A DNA stretch of 64,000 nt, taken from Flavobacterium crocinum. GTDB taxonomy: Bacteria > Bacteroidota > Bacteroidia > Flavobacteriales > Flavobacteriaceae. This document shows, piece after piece, positions 9,351 through 18,680 of the stretch. The translations under genes and the position numbers were made by a program. Position 1 is the first letter of the stretch; the number at the start of each line of letters is the position of its first letter. The stretch lies in assembly GCF_003122385.1 (NCBI RefSeq), contig NZ_CP029255.1, forward strand, positions 2,356,001 through 2,420,000, given 5' to 3'. Below the pieces are notes generated by a model. The model did not search any database. It was not told the DNA's origin and saw only the letters and a program-made list of their open reading frames with translations.

Positions 9351-9370
9351 TAAAAGTTATTTTCAAGTAT

Positions 9371-9522
9371 CCTAACAGGTTTCCAAAACCTGTTAGGTAT
9401 CATAAGAGGTAAAGTACTATGCACCAGTTTAAACCCGACAGGTTTTTAAAACCTGTCGGGTTTACCGATGAGAACAGGAAAAATTTTAAATAATACCTAA
9501 CAGGTTTTGGAAACCTGTTAGG
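9371..9522. repeat. Three short palindromes (AACCTG family) before GH115
   Basis: Three 27- to 33-base palindromes lie in a row at 9371-9397, 9430-9462 and 9496-9522. The first and third have arms CCTAACAGGTTT and AAACCTGTTAGG; the middle one has AAACCCGACAGGTTTT and its complement. Members of the same family recur at 12571, 13900, 13962 and 22581. They can form stable hairpins but only some end in T tracts. Confidence 0.85.
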
Positions 9523-9545
9523 ATGCGTATCAAATCTATGATCCT

Positions 9546-12416
9546 ATGTGTTCAAAAATTAAAACTTCATACCTAATCCTATTGCTTTTCCTAATCGGAT
9601 TAAGTACAAGTTCGTATGCTATAAATCCGGAGAAATACTTGGTGAATGAGGTTGCTAATGAAAATTTCCCTTTAGTAAGTAATGGAAAAATAACTTCGAT
9701 TTTGGTTAACGATAAAGATTATTCGGGAGTTTTAAAAGTAACAGGACATTTAGAAAATGATCTTTTTAACGTTTCCGATTTACATTCGAAGAGAATAAAA
9801 AAGATTTCAGAAGCAGAAGATTTTGTTGTCATTATAGGAACACTCGGAAAAAATGAAATCATCGATCAATTAGCCAAAGAAGGAAAAATTGATGCCAATC
9901 AGCTTAAGGGAAAATGGGAAAAATTTACCACGCAGATAGTTGAAAATCCGTTTAAAGGAATCAAAAAAGCCTTGGTAATTGCAGGTTCAGATAAACGCGG
10001 AACGATTTACGGAATCTACGATTTATCGAATCAAATTGGAGTTTCGCCTTGGTATTATTGGGCAGATGTTCCAGTTAAAAAACAATCAGAATTGCATGTT
10101 TTACCTGGAATTCATTCGCAGGGAGAGCCAAAAGTAAAATACAGAGGGATTTTTATAAATGATGAAGCTCCATCATTAACAGGCTGGGCATTTGAGAAAT
10201 TTGGCGGTTTCAATTCACAATTCTATGATAAAGTTTTTGAATTGATTCTGCGAATGAAAGGCAACTATTTATGGCCGGCCATGTGGGGCAGAATGTTTTA
10301 TGTTGAAGATCCGAAGAACGCAGTTTTGGCCGATGAATACGGAATCGTAATGGGAACTTCGCATCACGAACCGTTGACAAGAGCACACGCTGAATGGGGA
10401 AAAGAAAAAGGGAAATGGGATTTTAACACCAATTCTGAAGCTTTGATTCAATTCTGGAAAGACGGAATTAAAAGAATGGGAAACAAAGAAACCATTGTTA
10501 CTGTTGGAATGCGTGGTGACGGTGACGAACCCATGACAGAAGGAACGGCAATTGAATTATTAGAAAATATTGTAAAAACGCAAAGAAATATTATTGCAGA
10601 AGTGACCCAAAAACCAGCAGAAGAAACTCCGCAAATGTGGGCACTTTATAAAGAAGTTCAGGATTATTATGACAAAGGCATGACGGTCCCTGATGATATT
10701 ACGCTTTTGTTGTGTGATGACAACTGGGGAAATATCCGCAAACTTCCGGAATTAGATTCGAAACCTAGAAAAGGCGGTTACGGTATTTATTATCATTACG
10801 ATTATGTGGGCGGACCAAGAAATTACAAATGGATTAACACCAATCAAATTGAAAGAGTTTGGGAACAAATGGATTTGGCTTATCAATACGGTGTCGATAA
10901 AATCTGGATTGTAAATGTGGGCGACATCAAACCAATGGAATTTCCAATAGAGTTTTTCCTGGACATGGCTTGGAATCCTGAAAAGTTCAATGCAGGAAAT
11001 TTAGAACAGTATTATTCAGATTGGGCTAAAGAGAATTTTGACAACCAGTTTACAGGAGAAATTGCTCAGATTTTAAAATTATATACGAAATACAATTCCC
11101 GAAGAAAACCTGAATTATTGGATCGTAAAACCTACAGTGTCACTAATTATAATGAAGCTGACAAAGTTATAGCTGATTATCAAAAATTGGTCAAATTGGC
11201 TGCAATTATAAATGAGAAATTGAAGCCAGAATACAAAGATGCTTTTTATCAGTTGGTTTTGTTTCCTGTTTTGGCAAGCGCCAATTTAAACGAATTGTAT
11301 GTGGCACAGGCTAAAAATTATTTATACTCAGAACAGTGGAGACTTTCTGCAAATGAATATAAAGAAAAAGTAAAAGAGTTATTTGAAAAAGATTCCGAAC
11401 TCACGAATTATTATCATACGCAATTAGCCAATGGTAAATGGAATCATATGATGGCGCAGACGCATATTGGTTATGATAATTGGCAACAGCCGGATAAAAA
11501 TGTGATTCCAGGCACGAGATATCTTTTTCATAGTACAGCAGTAAATCAGAGAATTGCTGTTGAAGGAAAAGAAGAATCTTTTGATGGAGTTCTTAAAAAT
11601 AAAATAGATTTGGTGGATTTTTCATCATTAGAAAATAATACATCATACATCGATTTATTAAATTCTGGAATAAAAAAATATACATTTAAAATTTTTTGCG
11701 ATCATAATTGGATTCAGTTTTCTCAATCTGAGGGTATAGTTGATACGGAACAAAGAATTTTAGTAAATATTGATTGGAAAAAAGCCCCAAAAGGAATAAC
11801 TAAGAGTCAATTTATAGTTGTTGCTAATTATCAAAAATTTATTATTCAATTAAAAACTAATAATATTAAAGCTGATAAAGTTCATGGCTTTGCTGAAAAC
11901 AACGGTTATATTTCGATAGAAGCTCAGAATTATTCAAAAGCAATAAATTCTGATTCAATAAAATGGACAACAATTCCAAATCTTGGAAAAACAGCATCCG
12001 GAGTAACTTTAAAACCTTCGCATATTCATCCGATAGAAATCTCACAACAATCTCCAAGATTAGAATACAACGTTCATTTTTTTAGCAAAGGAAAGATGAA
12101 AGTAAACGCTTATTTTTCGCCAACAATCAATTTTAAAAAGGGCGACGGATTAAAATACGGAATTGCCTTTGATAATGAGAAACCGCAAATCATGAACCTC
12201 AACGCAGATGCTTCAGAAAAAGCCTGGACAGAATCTGTTGCGAATAATATTAAAATCATAACATCGACACATAACATTGAAAAAGCAGGAAATCATGTTT
12301 TAAAAATTTATGGAATTGATCCAGCGCTTGTGCTTCAGAAAATTGTAATTGAAACCGAAGAAGGAAAGGTTTTGGAGTCGTATTTGGGCCCGCCGGAGAG
12401 TTTTAGGAAGGAATGA
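9546..12416 (+). CDS. GH115 xylan alpha-1,2-glucuronidase
   Basis: The 956-residue protein belongs to GH115, enzymes that remove (methyl)glucuronic acid from inner as well as terminal xylose units of xylan. A signal peptide runs to about residue 25 (SSYA). The core contains the family blocks GTIYGIYDLSNQIGVSPWYYWAD, the region around KYRGIFINDEAPSL and MRGDGDEPMTEG. The C-terminal 180 residues form the GH115-type beta domain starting near GYISIEAQNYSKA. Length is normal for the family. GH67 in the same operon acts only on terminal residues, so the two are complementary. It follows uxuA by 195 bases of hairpin-rich spacer. Confidence 0.95.
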   Translation: MCSKIKTSYLILLLFLIGLSTSSYAINPEKYLVNEVANENFPLVSNGKITSILVNDKDYSGVLKVTGHLENDLFNVSDLHSKRIKKISEAEDFVVIIGTLGKNEIIDQLAKEGKIDANQLKGKWEKFTTQIVENPFKGIKKALVIAGSDKRGTIYGIYDLSNQIGVSPWYYWADVPVKKQSELHVLPGIHSQGEPKVKYRGIFINDEAPSLTGWAFEKFGGFNSQFYDKVFELILRMKGNYLWPAMWGRMFYVEDPKNAVLADEYGIVMGTSHHEPLTRAHAEWGKEKGKWDFNTNSEALIQFWKDGIKRMGNKETIVTVGMRGDGDEPMTEGTAIELLENIVKTQRNIIAEVTQKPAEETPQMWALYKEVQDYYDKGMTVPDDITLLLCDDNWGNIRKLPELDSKPRKGGYGIYYHYDYVGGPRNYKWINTNQIERVWEQMDLAYQYGVDKIWIVNVGDIKPMEFPIEFFLDMAWNPEKFNAGNLEQYYSDWAKENFDNQFTGEIAQILKLYTKYNSRRKPELLDRKTYSVTNYNEADKVIADYQKLVKLAAIINEKLKPEYKDAFYQLVLFPVLASANLNELYVAQAKNYLYSEQWRLSANEYKEKVKELFEKDSELTNYYHTQLANGKWNHMMAQTHIGYDNWQQPDKNVIPGTRYLFHSTAVNQRIAVEGKEESFDGVLKNKIDLVDFSSLENNTSYIDLLNSGIKKYTFKIFCDHNWIQFSQSEGIVDTEQRILVNIDWKKAPKGITKSQFIVVANYQKFIIQLKTNNIKADKVHGFAENNGYISIEAQNYSKAINSDSIKWTTIPNLGKTASGVTLKPSHIHPIEISQQSPRLEYNVHFFSKGKMKVNAYFSPTINFKKGDGLKYGIAFDNEKPQIMNLNADASEKAWTESVANNIKIITSTHNIEKAGNHVLKIYGIDPALVLQKIVIETEEGKVLESYLGPPESFRKE

Positions 12417-12440
12417 TATTTTTATAATACTACGTTCTGT

Positions 12441-12544
12441 TTGTCATTTCGACGAAGGAGAAATCTTCACAAGTGGCTCCACAACGAAAATCGCCAATCT
12501 TTGTAGAGTTTCTTACGAAGATTTCTCCTTCGTCGAAATGACAA
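12441..12544. repeat. Long inverted repeat with 28-bp perfect arms, copy 1
   Basis: The arms start TTGTCATTTCGACGAAGGAG (12441) and end with the exact complement at 12517-12544. The 48-base middle carries TCGCCAATCTTTGT. A second element at 18301-18404 has different arms but nearly the same middle; a degenerate third is at 36478-36613. It looks like a mobile or REP-like palindromic repeat of Flavobacteria without its own transposase. Confidence 0.88.
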
Positions 12545-12570
12545 GATTGTGGGTAAATATTACAATTTTA

Positions 12571-12601
12571 GACCTGACAGGTTTTAAAAACCTGCCAGGT
12601 C
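12571..12601. repeat. AACCTG-family palindrome before GH10
   Basis: GACCTGACAGGTTTT and AAAACCTGCCAGGTC form a 31-base hairpin with one mismatch. It belongs to the family seen at 9371-9522. Confidence 0.8.
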
Positions 12602-12645
12602 TCCGTTGAGAAAGAAAAACGATTAACTATTTAAACCAAAAAGAT

Positions 12646-13755
12646 ATGAAATGCATTAAACCTTATTTATTTGCCGTCACGGCTTTGCTGACTATAAGCT
12701 GTACGTCGCAAAAAGAAACTGCTTCGTTAAAAGATGCTTACAAAGATGATTTTTACATCGGAACTGCTTTAAGCGCTGATCAAATTGAAGAAAAAGACAA
12801 AAAAGTAGATTCTTTGATTCGAAAAGAATTTAATGCGATTACGGCCGAGAATATTATGAAATCCATGTATACGCATCCGCAGAAGGACAAATATGATTTT
12901 GTTTTGTCTGATAAATTTGTAGCCTATGGTGAGAAGAATAAAATGTTTGTTCATGGGCATACTTTAATTTGGCATAGTCAGCTGGCGCCTTGGATGGAAA
13001 AAATTGCCGACAGTACAGAAATGAAAGCGTTTATGAAAGATCATATTACAACCATCGTTTCTAAATACAAAGGTAGGATCAATTCGTGGGATGTGGTCAA
13101 CGAAGCTTTAAATGACGATGGAACTTTGAGAAAATCAGTTTTTTTGAATACACTTGGTGAGAAATATTTGGTCGATGCTTTCAAACTGGCAGAAAAAGCC
13201 GATCCAAAAGCGCAGTTATATTACAATGATTATAATATCGAAGAACCAGCAAAAAGAGCAGGAGCTATTGCTTTAATCAAAAAAATAAAAGCTGAAGGCG
13301 GGAAAGTGGACGGAGTTGGCATTCAGGGACACTGGCGATTACAGAGTCCGTCATTAGAGGAAATTGAAAAAAGCATTTTAGAGTATTCTGCTTTAGGAAT
13401 CAAAGTGGCTTTTACAGAATTGGACATCACGGTTTTGCCGAATCCATGGGATTTAAAAGGAGCAGATGTAAATCAGAAATTTGAAGGAAACCCTAAAATG
13501 AATCCGTATCCGGAAAAATTACCTGATTCCGTTCAGACACAATTAGCAGAACGTTATGCATCGATTTTTAAATTATTTTTAAAGCATAAAGACAAAATTA
13601 GCAGAGTTACGTTTTGGGGCGTTCATGACGGTCAATCCTGGCTAAACGATTGGCCGATAAAAGGAAGAACCAATTACCCGCTTCCGTTTGACAAGGAATT
13701 AAAACATAAACCAGCTTACGACAGCATCTTAAAGTTGAAAGAAACTAAAGAATAA
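12646..13755 (+). CDS. GH10 endo-1,4-beta-xylanase, lipoprotein
   Basis: The 369-residue protein is an uninterrupted GH10 TIM barrel cutting the xylan backbone inside the chain. A lipoprotein signal (LLTISC, Cys19) anchors it to a membrane, probably facing the periplasm or surface. The acid/base is Glu153 (WDVVNEAL) and the nucleophile Glu258 (AFTELDIT); the substrate-binding HTLIWHSQ block is intact. It has no carbohydrate-binding module, unlike the second GH10 at 30456, so it may act on imported oligosaccharides. A terminal gene of the GH67-UxuA-GH115 run, ahead of a new operator-bearing promoter. Confidence 0.95.
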   Translation: MKCIKPYLFAVTALLTISCTSQKETASLKDAYKDDFYIGTALSADQIEEKDKKVDSLIRKEFNAITAENIMKSMYTHPQKDKYDFVLSDKFVAYGEKNKMFVHGHTLIWHSQLAPWMEKIADSTEMKAFMKDHITTIVSKYKGRINSWDVVNEALNDDGTLRKSVFLNTLGEKYLVDAFKLAEKADPKAQLYYNDYNIEEPAKRAGAIALIKKIKAEGGKVDGVGIQGHWRLQSPSLEEIEKSILEYSALGIKVAFTELDITVLPNPWDLKGADVNQKFEGNPKMNPYPEKLPDSVQTQLAERYASIFKLFLKHKDKISRVTFWGVHDGQSWLNDWPIKGRTNYPLPFDKELKHKPAYDSILKLKETKE

Positions 13756-13791
13756 GCAGTCGAAATAGCTTAAGCTTGATGAATTAATCAA

Positions 13792-13801
13792 CAATCGGTT
13801 G
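13792..13801 (+). promoter_or_regulatory. LacI-type operator, upstream site of the transporter operon
   Basis: CAATCGGTTG is the reverse-complement form of the CAACCGATTG palindrome. It lies 78 bases upstream of a second copy at 13870, a spacing that could let one tetramer or two dimers bridge both sites. It is 37 bases after the GH10 stop codon. Confidence 0.68.
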
Positions 13802-13836
13802 TGAAATGAAAAATAACTTAAATAAAGTAAACTAAA

Positions 13837-13879
13837 TTTGCATAATATGTTTTTTTGTCTAATTTTACACAACCGATTG
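13837..13879 (+). promoter_or_regulatory. Promoter and LacI-type operator of the transporter/GH43 operon
   Basis: TTTG (13837-13840), a 19-base spacer and TAATTTTA (13860-13867) fit the Bacteroidota primary-sigma promoter. The operator CAACCGATTG (13870-13879) lies two bases downstream, over the expected start site, as at the GH67 promoter. This would drive the GPH transporter and both GH43 genes. Confidence 0.72.
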
Positions 13880-13899
13880 TTTTAGTTGTAATTCGCTTT

Positions 13900-13988
13900 C
13901 CTGCAAGGTTTTCAAAACCTTGTAGGTATGGATTTTAAAATTGTATGAAAAACAACTGAAACCTCAAAGGTTTTGAAAACCTTGCAGG
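13900..13988. repeat. Two AACCTTG palindromes in the transporter leader
   Basis: Two 27-base hairpins at 13900-13926 (CCTGCAAGGTTTTC and near complement) and 13962-13988 (CCTCAAAGGTTTTG and near complement) lie in the 5' leader between promoter and transporter start. They are relatives of the AACCTG family, with AAGG in place of CAGG. Confidence 0.8.
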
Positions 13989-14017
13989 ATCGGGACTAAC
14001 TAACCACAAAACCACCA

Positions 14018-15451
14018 ATGAGTAACATTTCACAAAAATTATCCATCAAAGAAAAAATTGGATACAGCTTAGGAGATTTAGCTGCCAATTTAGTTTTTCA
14101 GACTTTGATGACCTATCTGGCGTATTTCTACACCGATATTTACGGATTATCACCAACAGATTCTTCCATCATCATGCTGATTGTAGGATTGGTTGCAGCT
14201 TTTATTTTCAATCCGATTATTGGGGTCTTGGCAGACAGAACCAGTACGAGATGGGGAAAATTCAGACCTTGGATTTTATTGACCGCAATTCCGCTTGGAG
14301 TAGTAGCCTTATTAGCCTTTTCAACTCCTGATTTCTCTTATAAAGGAAAAGTGATTTATGCTGTTGTAACGTATACTTTACTTCTTCTTTTTTATGCCGG
14401 AAACAATCTGCCGTATTCTGCCTTAAGCGGAGTAATTACGGGCGATATGAAAGAACGAAACAGTATGTCATCGTATCGGTTTGTTGCGGTAATGTTTGCA
14501 CAGTTTTTCGTTCAGGTTTTTATGCTTGGCATTATCAAAAGTGCCGGAAACGGAGATAAAGCAATCGGGATTGAAAAAGTAATGACCGCTTTGGCGATTA
14601 TTGGAACGATCATGCTTTTAATTACGTTTTTAACGACGAAAGAAAGAATTATTCCAAAACCAGAACAAAAATCAAGCGTAAAAGAAGATTTGAGTGATTT
14701 GATTAAAAACAGACCATGGGTAATTATGCTTTCGCTGACGACTTTGGTTTTTGTGACTTTGGCTATGAAAGGCGGTTCGTATGTATATTATTTTGAGAAT
14801 TATGTAGATAAAGAAAAATTAGCCGTTTTTATTCAGCCTATTTTAGATTTTCTAACGAATATCGGATTGAATCATTTTGGGAATGATCCTGTCTCAGCAG
14901 GTTTCGGACTCTTTAATGCAGGCGGAATTATCTTTATGATTGTCGGAATTACGTTGTCTAAAAACTTGGCTGATAAATATGGAAAACGAAACATATTCGG
15001 ATTGTTTTTATTCATTTCGACACTGTTTATAATCGCTTTTTATTTCTATCCGCCAACATCAATCGGATTGATATTTTTCTCTCAAATCCTGCACGGATTT
15101 TTCTACGGAATCACAATCCCAATTTTATGGGCAATGATTGCCGATGTTGCCGATTATTCGGAATGGCTTAATAATCGAAGAGCGACAGCAATTATTTTTT
15201 CAGCAATGATGGTAGGTTTGAAAAGCGGATTAAGCATTGGAGGTGCTTTAACGACATTATTCCTGGGCCATTTTCATTATGTCCCAAATACACCTCAGCA
15301 GTCGGAGACAGCTATAAATGGAATTAAATTATTAGTTAGTATTTTTCCTGCAATCCCTTTTTTGATTGGAGTCGGATTGCTGTTTTTCTATAAAATCGAC
15401 AAAGCGATGGAAGTGCAAATTGAAACAGAACTTAAACAAAGAAGAACTTAA
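14018..15451 (+). CDS. GPH-family (glycoside-pentoside-hexuronide:cation) symporter
   Basis: The 477-residue inner-membrane protein has about 12 hydrophobic helices and the family start (SIKEKIGYSLGDLAANLVFQ). The first cytoplasmic loop carries NPIIGVLADRTSTRWGKFRPW, typical of XynP, XylP and MelB relatives, and DVADYSEW is the conserved mid-protein motif. It probably imports xylobiose, xylo-oligosaccharides or aldouronic acids with a cation. The next gene, a GH43 enzyme without a signal peptide, would cut the imported sugar in the cytoplasm, which supports an oligosaccharide rather than monosaccharide cargo. It is first in a three-gene run under the operator at 13870. Confidence 0.92.
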   Translation: MSNISQKLSIKEKIGYSLGDLAANLVFQTLMTYLAYFYTDIYGLSPTDSSIIMLIVGLVAAFIFNPIIGVLADRTSTRWGKFRPWILLTAIPLGVVALLAFSTPDFSYKGKVIYAVVTYTLLLLFYAGNNLPYSALSGVITGDMKERNSMSSYRFVAVMFAQFFVQVFMLGIIKSAGNGDKAIGIEKVMTALAIIGTIMLLITFLTTKERIIPKPEQKSSVKEDLSDLIKNRPWVIMLSLTTLVFVTLAMKGGSYVYYFENYVDKEKLAVFIQPILDFLTNIGLNHFGNDPVSAGFGLFNAGGIIFMIVGITLSKNLADKYGKRNIFGLFLFISTLFIIAFYFYPPTSIGLIFFSQILHGFFYGITIPILWAMIADVADYSEWLNNRRATAIIFSAMMVGLKSGLSIGGALTTLFLGHFHYVPNTPQQSETAINGIKLLVSIFPAIPFLIGVGLLFFYKIDKAMEVQIETELKQRRT

Positions 15452-15474
15452 TTATTTAAAACAAAGATACCACT

Positions 15475-16509
15475 ATGCCTGAAGATAGCATTGAACACAT
15501 TAATTTTGAGGAAATTAATGATTTGGCGATTTCAAAGCCATTAGTATCTCATATGTATACAGCCGATCCTTCGGCGCATGTATTCAATGGGAAGATTTAT
15601 ATTTATCCGTCGCATGATATAGATGCCGGAATTCCGTTTAACGATAACGGCGACCATTTCGGGATGGAAGATTATCACGTTTTTTCGATGGACACGATAT
15701 CATCAGAAGTTGTGGATAACGGAGTAGCGCTTCATGTTGATGATGTGGCTTGGGCCGAAAAACAAATGTGGGCACCCGATGCAGGACATAAAAACGGAAA
15801 GTACTATTTGTATTTTCCAGCCAAACGTGCCAATGGAATTTTCCAGATTGGAGTGGCGATAGGCGACGCACCAGAAGGGCCGTTTATACCTCAACCTGAC
15901 GCTATAAAAGGAAGTTACAGTATTGACCCGGCCGTTTTTGAAGATGGAGACGGAAAACATTATATCTATTTTGGAGGTATTTGGGGTGGACAGCTTCAGA
16001 AATACCGAAATAATGTATACGATTCCAATAACGAAGAACCTTTTGGAAATGAACCTGCTTTAGGGCCAATCGTAGCTATGCTTCGCGATGATATGCTGGA
16101 ATTTGCCGAAGAACCAAAAGAAATCCAGATTCTGGATGAAAACGGAAAAGTGATTTTGGCAAGCGATAACGACCGTCGTTTTTTTGAAGCTTCTTGGGTT
16201 CACAAATACAACGGAAAATACTATTTCTCCTATTCGACAGGCGATACACATTTTATCTGTTACGCTATTGGTGACAATCCGTATGGACCGTTTACGTATC
16301 AGGGAAGAATTTTGAATCCCGTTGTAGGCTGGACTTCGCATCATTCTATTTGTGAAGTTGAGGGAGAATGGTATTTGTTTTACCACGATTCGAGTTTGTC
16401 AAAAGGCGTAACACATTTAAGAAGCATGAAAGTAACCAAAATCGATTATCTCGAAGACGGTTCAATCGTAACAATTGATCCATACGGAATTAGAAGATTG
16501 TTTGATTAA
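15475..16509 (+). CDS. Cytoplasmic GH43 beta-xylosidase/arabinofuranosidase
   Basis: The 344-residue protein is a single five-bladed GH43 domain with no signal peptide, so it acts in the cytoplasm. The catalytic triad is visible: base Asp31 (MYTADPSAHVF), pKa modulator Asp151 (SYSIDPAVFEDGD) and acid Glu238 (RFFEASWVHKYNGKYY). GH43 proteins of this length mostly hydrolyse xylo-oligosaccharides or remove arabinose. It starts 23 bases after the transporter stop, so both are co-expressed and it likely handles the transported sugar. The exact substrate cannot be read from sequence. Confidence 0.92.
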   Translation: MPEDSIEHINFEEINDLAISKPLVSHMYTADPSAHVFNGKIYIYPSHDIDAGIPFNDNGDHFGMEDYHVFSMDTISSEVVDNGVALHVDDVAWAEKQMWAPDAGHKNGKYYLYFPAKRANGIFQIGVAIGDAPEGPFIPQPDAIKGSYSIDPAVFEDGDGKHYIYFGGIWGGQLQKYRNNVYDSNNEEPFGNEPALGPIVAMLRDDMLEFAEEPKEIQILDENGKVILASDNDRRFFEASWVHKYNGKYYFSYSTGDTHFICYAIGDNPYGPFTYQGRILNPVVGWTSHHSICEVEGEWYLFYHDSSLSKGVTHLRSMKVTKIDYLEDGSIVTIDPYGIRRLFD

Positions 16510-16530
16510 GATTTTAGAAATAAAAAAAAC

Positions 16531-18273
16531 ATGTTTAAAAGAAGCAGATTAGGTAGTGCATTGGTCAGCGCAGTCATTTTAATGAGTGCTTCTTCATCGT
16601 GTAAAAAAATTTCGCAAAAATCACAATCGGTTGTGTATTCCGATTATGCTGTTTTTGACTGGTTTGATTACCAAGGAAATGACAATGCGTATCAAAATTC
16701 GACGAAATCTGAAAACGAATATCTGAATCCGATTTTGGCGGGATTTTATCCAGATCCAACTATTTGTAGTGCAGAGGGAAAATTTTATTTAGTAAACTCT
16801 TCTTTTTGCTATTTTCCAGGGCTTCCTATTTTTGAAAGTACAGATTTAGTAAACTGGAAACAGATTGGAAATATTATAAACCGTCGTGAACAAGTCGATT
16901 TTGGTAATTCTCGTTTGTCAGGCGGAATGTACGCGCCAACAATTCGATACAATAAAGGCATTTTTTATGTGATTTGTACCAATGTCAGCGGAGTGGGTAA
17001 TTTTATTGTTACGGCTAAAAATCCGTCTGGACCTTGGTCAAATCCGATTACGCTTCCAGAAGTTAACGGAATTGATCCGGATATTTTCTTCGATGAAGAC
17101 GGAAAAGTGTATATCACACATAACGGGCCTCCGCCTAATAATGTTTCGGTTCATGATGGTCATCGTGCCATTTATATGCTGGAATACGATTTGGAAAAAC
17201 AAAAAACCACAACAGCTCCCAAATTGGTTATTAACGGCGGAACCGATATGGCGATAAAACCAGTCTGGATTGAAGGTCCGCATGTGATTAAAAAAAACGG
17301 ATTTTATTATCTGATTTGTGCTCAGGGCGGAACAGGTTTTAATCATTCAGAAGTGGTTTTTAGGAGTAAAAATGTTTACGGCCCTTATGAAAGTTATGCC
17401 CATAATCCGATTTTGACACAGAGACATTTAGACCCAAATCGTAAAAATTTAGTTTCGACAACAGGTCATGCTGATTTTGTTGAATTACCAAATGGTGATT
17501 GGTGGTCAGTATTTTTAGGCTGTCGTCCTTACGAAGGCGATTTGTACAATACAGGCAGAGAAACCTTTATGATGCCTGTAGAATGGAAAAACGGCTGGCC
17601 GGAAATTATTGGCGGTAATGAAGCCATTCCGATGAAAAATAAGCGTCCGAATCTGACTCTTTCAAAAGAAAAAACAGAACCTAATAATGGTAATTTTGTT
17701 TGGAAAGATGATTTTGATTCGAATGAATTGAACTTGAAATGGAATTTCATCAGAACACCTTCTGAAAATTGGTACGAACTGACTAACGGAAAACTTTTAA
17801 TCCAACCAAGAAAAGAATCGATTCATACTGAAACTAATTTTTCTTTTATAGGAAGAAGACAACAGCATTTAAAATTTGAAGCTTCAGTGAAGTTTGAGTT
17901 TACGCCAAAAGATAATTTACAAGTTGCAGGTTTGACTGCTTTTCAAAATGAAAAACATTATTTTTTGGTTGGAAAGCGATTGAATTCAGATGGAAAACAA
18001 GAAGTTTTTGTAGAAAGAACTGCTAACAAAATCAATAATGGAAAGTCTGAGATTATTGCTAAAAAAGAGCTTTTGGATGTTGATAAAGCATTGTTTGCAA
18101 AGATTGAAGGAAACGGAAGAAAGTATAGTTTTTATTATAAAACGAATCAGAATGCAGATTGGGTTTTATTGATTAAAGATGTAGACGGTTCTATTTTGAG
18201 TACAAAAGAAGCGGGCGGTTTTGTGGGGACATATTTGGCGATGTATGCATCGAGCGAGCATTTTGCTAGATAA
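16531..18273 (+). CDS. Lipoprotein GH43 beta-xylosidase with C-terminal beta-sandwich
   Basis: The 580-residue protein has an N-terminal signal with a lipobox-like end (SSSC, Cys25), then a GH43 domain (about 65-370) and a concanavalin-like beta-xylosidase C-terminal domain (about 390-575). Catalytic residues are Asp75 (FYPDPTIC), Asp182 (GIDPDIFFD) and Glu248 (VWIEGPHV). The two-domain layout fits beta-xylosidases that release xylose from chain ends. Being exported, it complements the cytoplasmic GH43 encoded just upstream (21-base gap). The LacI-type operator word also lies inside this gene at 16624. Confidence 0.92.
   Translation: MFKRSRLGSALVSAVILMSASSSCKKISQKSQSVVYSDYAVFDWFDYQGNDNAYQNSTKSENEYLNPILAGFYPDPTICSAEGKFYLVNSSFCYFPGLPIFESTDLVNWKQIGNIINRREQVDFGNSRLSGGMYAPTIRYNKGIFYVICTNVSGVGNFIVTAKNPSGPWSNPITLPEVNGIDPDIFFDEDGKVYITHNGPPPNNVSVHDGHRAIYMLEYDLEKQKTTTAPKLVINGGTDMAIKPVWIEGPHVIKKNGFYYLICAQGGTGFNHSEVVFRSKNVYGPYESYAHNPILTQRHLDPNRKNLVSTTGHADFVELPNGDWWSVFLGCRPYEGDLYNTGRETFMMPVEWKNGWPEIIGGNEAIPMKNKRPNLTLSKEKTEPNNGNFVWKDDFDSNELNLKWNFIRTPSENWYELTNGKLLIQPRKESIHTETNFSFIGRRQQHLKFEASVKFEFTPKDNLQVAGLTAFQNEKHYFLVGKRLNSDGKQEVFVERTANKINNGKSEIIAKKELLDVDKALFAKIEGNGRKYSFYYKTNQNADWVLLIKDVDGSILSTKEAGGFVGTYLAMYASSEHFAR
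16624..16633 (+). promoter_or_regulatory. LacI-type operator word inside the GH43 coding region
   Basis: CAATCGGTTG occurs about 90 bases into the second GH43 gene, with matching flanks (CACAA..TTGTG). It may be an auxiliary site for looping or a roadblock, or a chance match; it lies in a poorly conserved linker just after the lipid anchor. Confidence 0.4.
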
Positions 18274-18300
18274 AGTTTTAAGTGAAGTGGTTTCGTTTAG

Positions 18301-18404
18301 TTTGTCATCCTGACGAAGGAAGGATCACACTAGAAACTCCGCACAGAATGTCGCCAATCTTTGTCGATTCCCGAGTGTGATCCTTCCTTCGTCAGGATGA
18401 CAAA
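18301..18404. repeat. Long inverted repeat with 30-bp perfect arms, copy 2
   Basis: The left arm starts TTTGTCATCCTGACGAAGGA and the right arm (18375-18404) is its exact complement over 30 bases. The middle shares CGCCAATCTTTGT with copy 1 at 12441. It follows the GH43 stop codon and may end transcription there. Confidence 0.88.
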
Positions 18405-18680
18405 ACTGAGAGTGAACTCTTAGCGTTCTTTGCGTAAACCTTTGCGAACTTTGCGGTTAAATCACTTTATGTAGCTACTATTGTGATTTTTCCTTTTAAA
18501 TGGAAATGACAAGACTGTGTCTTTTGAAACCGTTTTGCGTGAGGGATAGTAGTGGAAAGCCCACAGCCGTGAGGAACGAACAGGCGAGGACTTGCAACGG
18601 ATAGCCCGACCCGGAGGGACACGCCCAAATTATTAAAAAATAGAATTTTAAAAACTTAACATAATTAATACAAAAAACAA
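18405..18680. other. Non-coding stretch before the GntR gene
   Basis: The 461-base gap 18274-18734 holds the inverted repeat above, a TTTGCG-rich patch (18430-18460), the second structured repeat (18537-18626) and the promoter below. I see no credible coding sequence in it. Confidence 0.6.
18537..18626 (+). repeat. Repeated structured element, copy 2
   Basis: It shares both ends with the element at 263-348, notably the right-hand block ACGGATAGCCCGACCCGG. The outer stem GCGTG (18537-18541) with CACGC (18620-18624) differs from copy 1 (GCGTT with AACGC) in a way that keeps pairing. The central part is GC-richer than its surroundings and unlike copy 1. Confidence 0.5.

Noticed and set aside
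12349..12609. 86-residue plus-strand frame overlapping the GH115 end
   Set aside because: It reads through the inverted repeat and an AACCTG palindrome in a different frame and resembles no protein; it is a by-product of the repeat.
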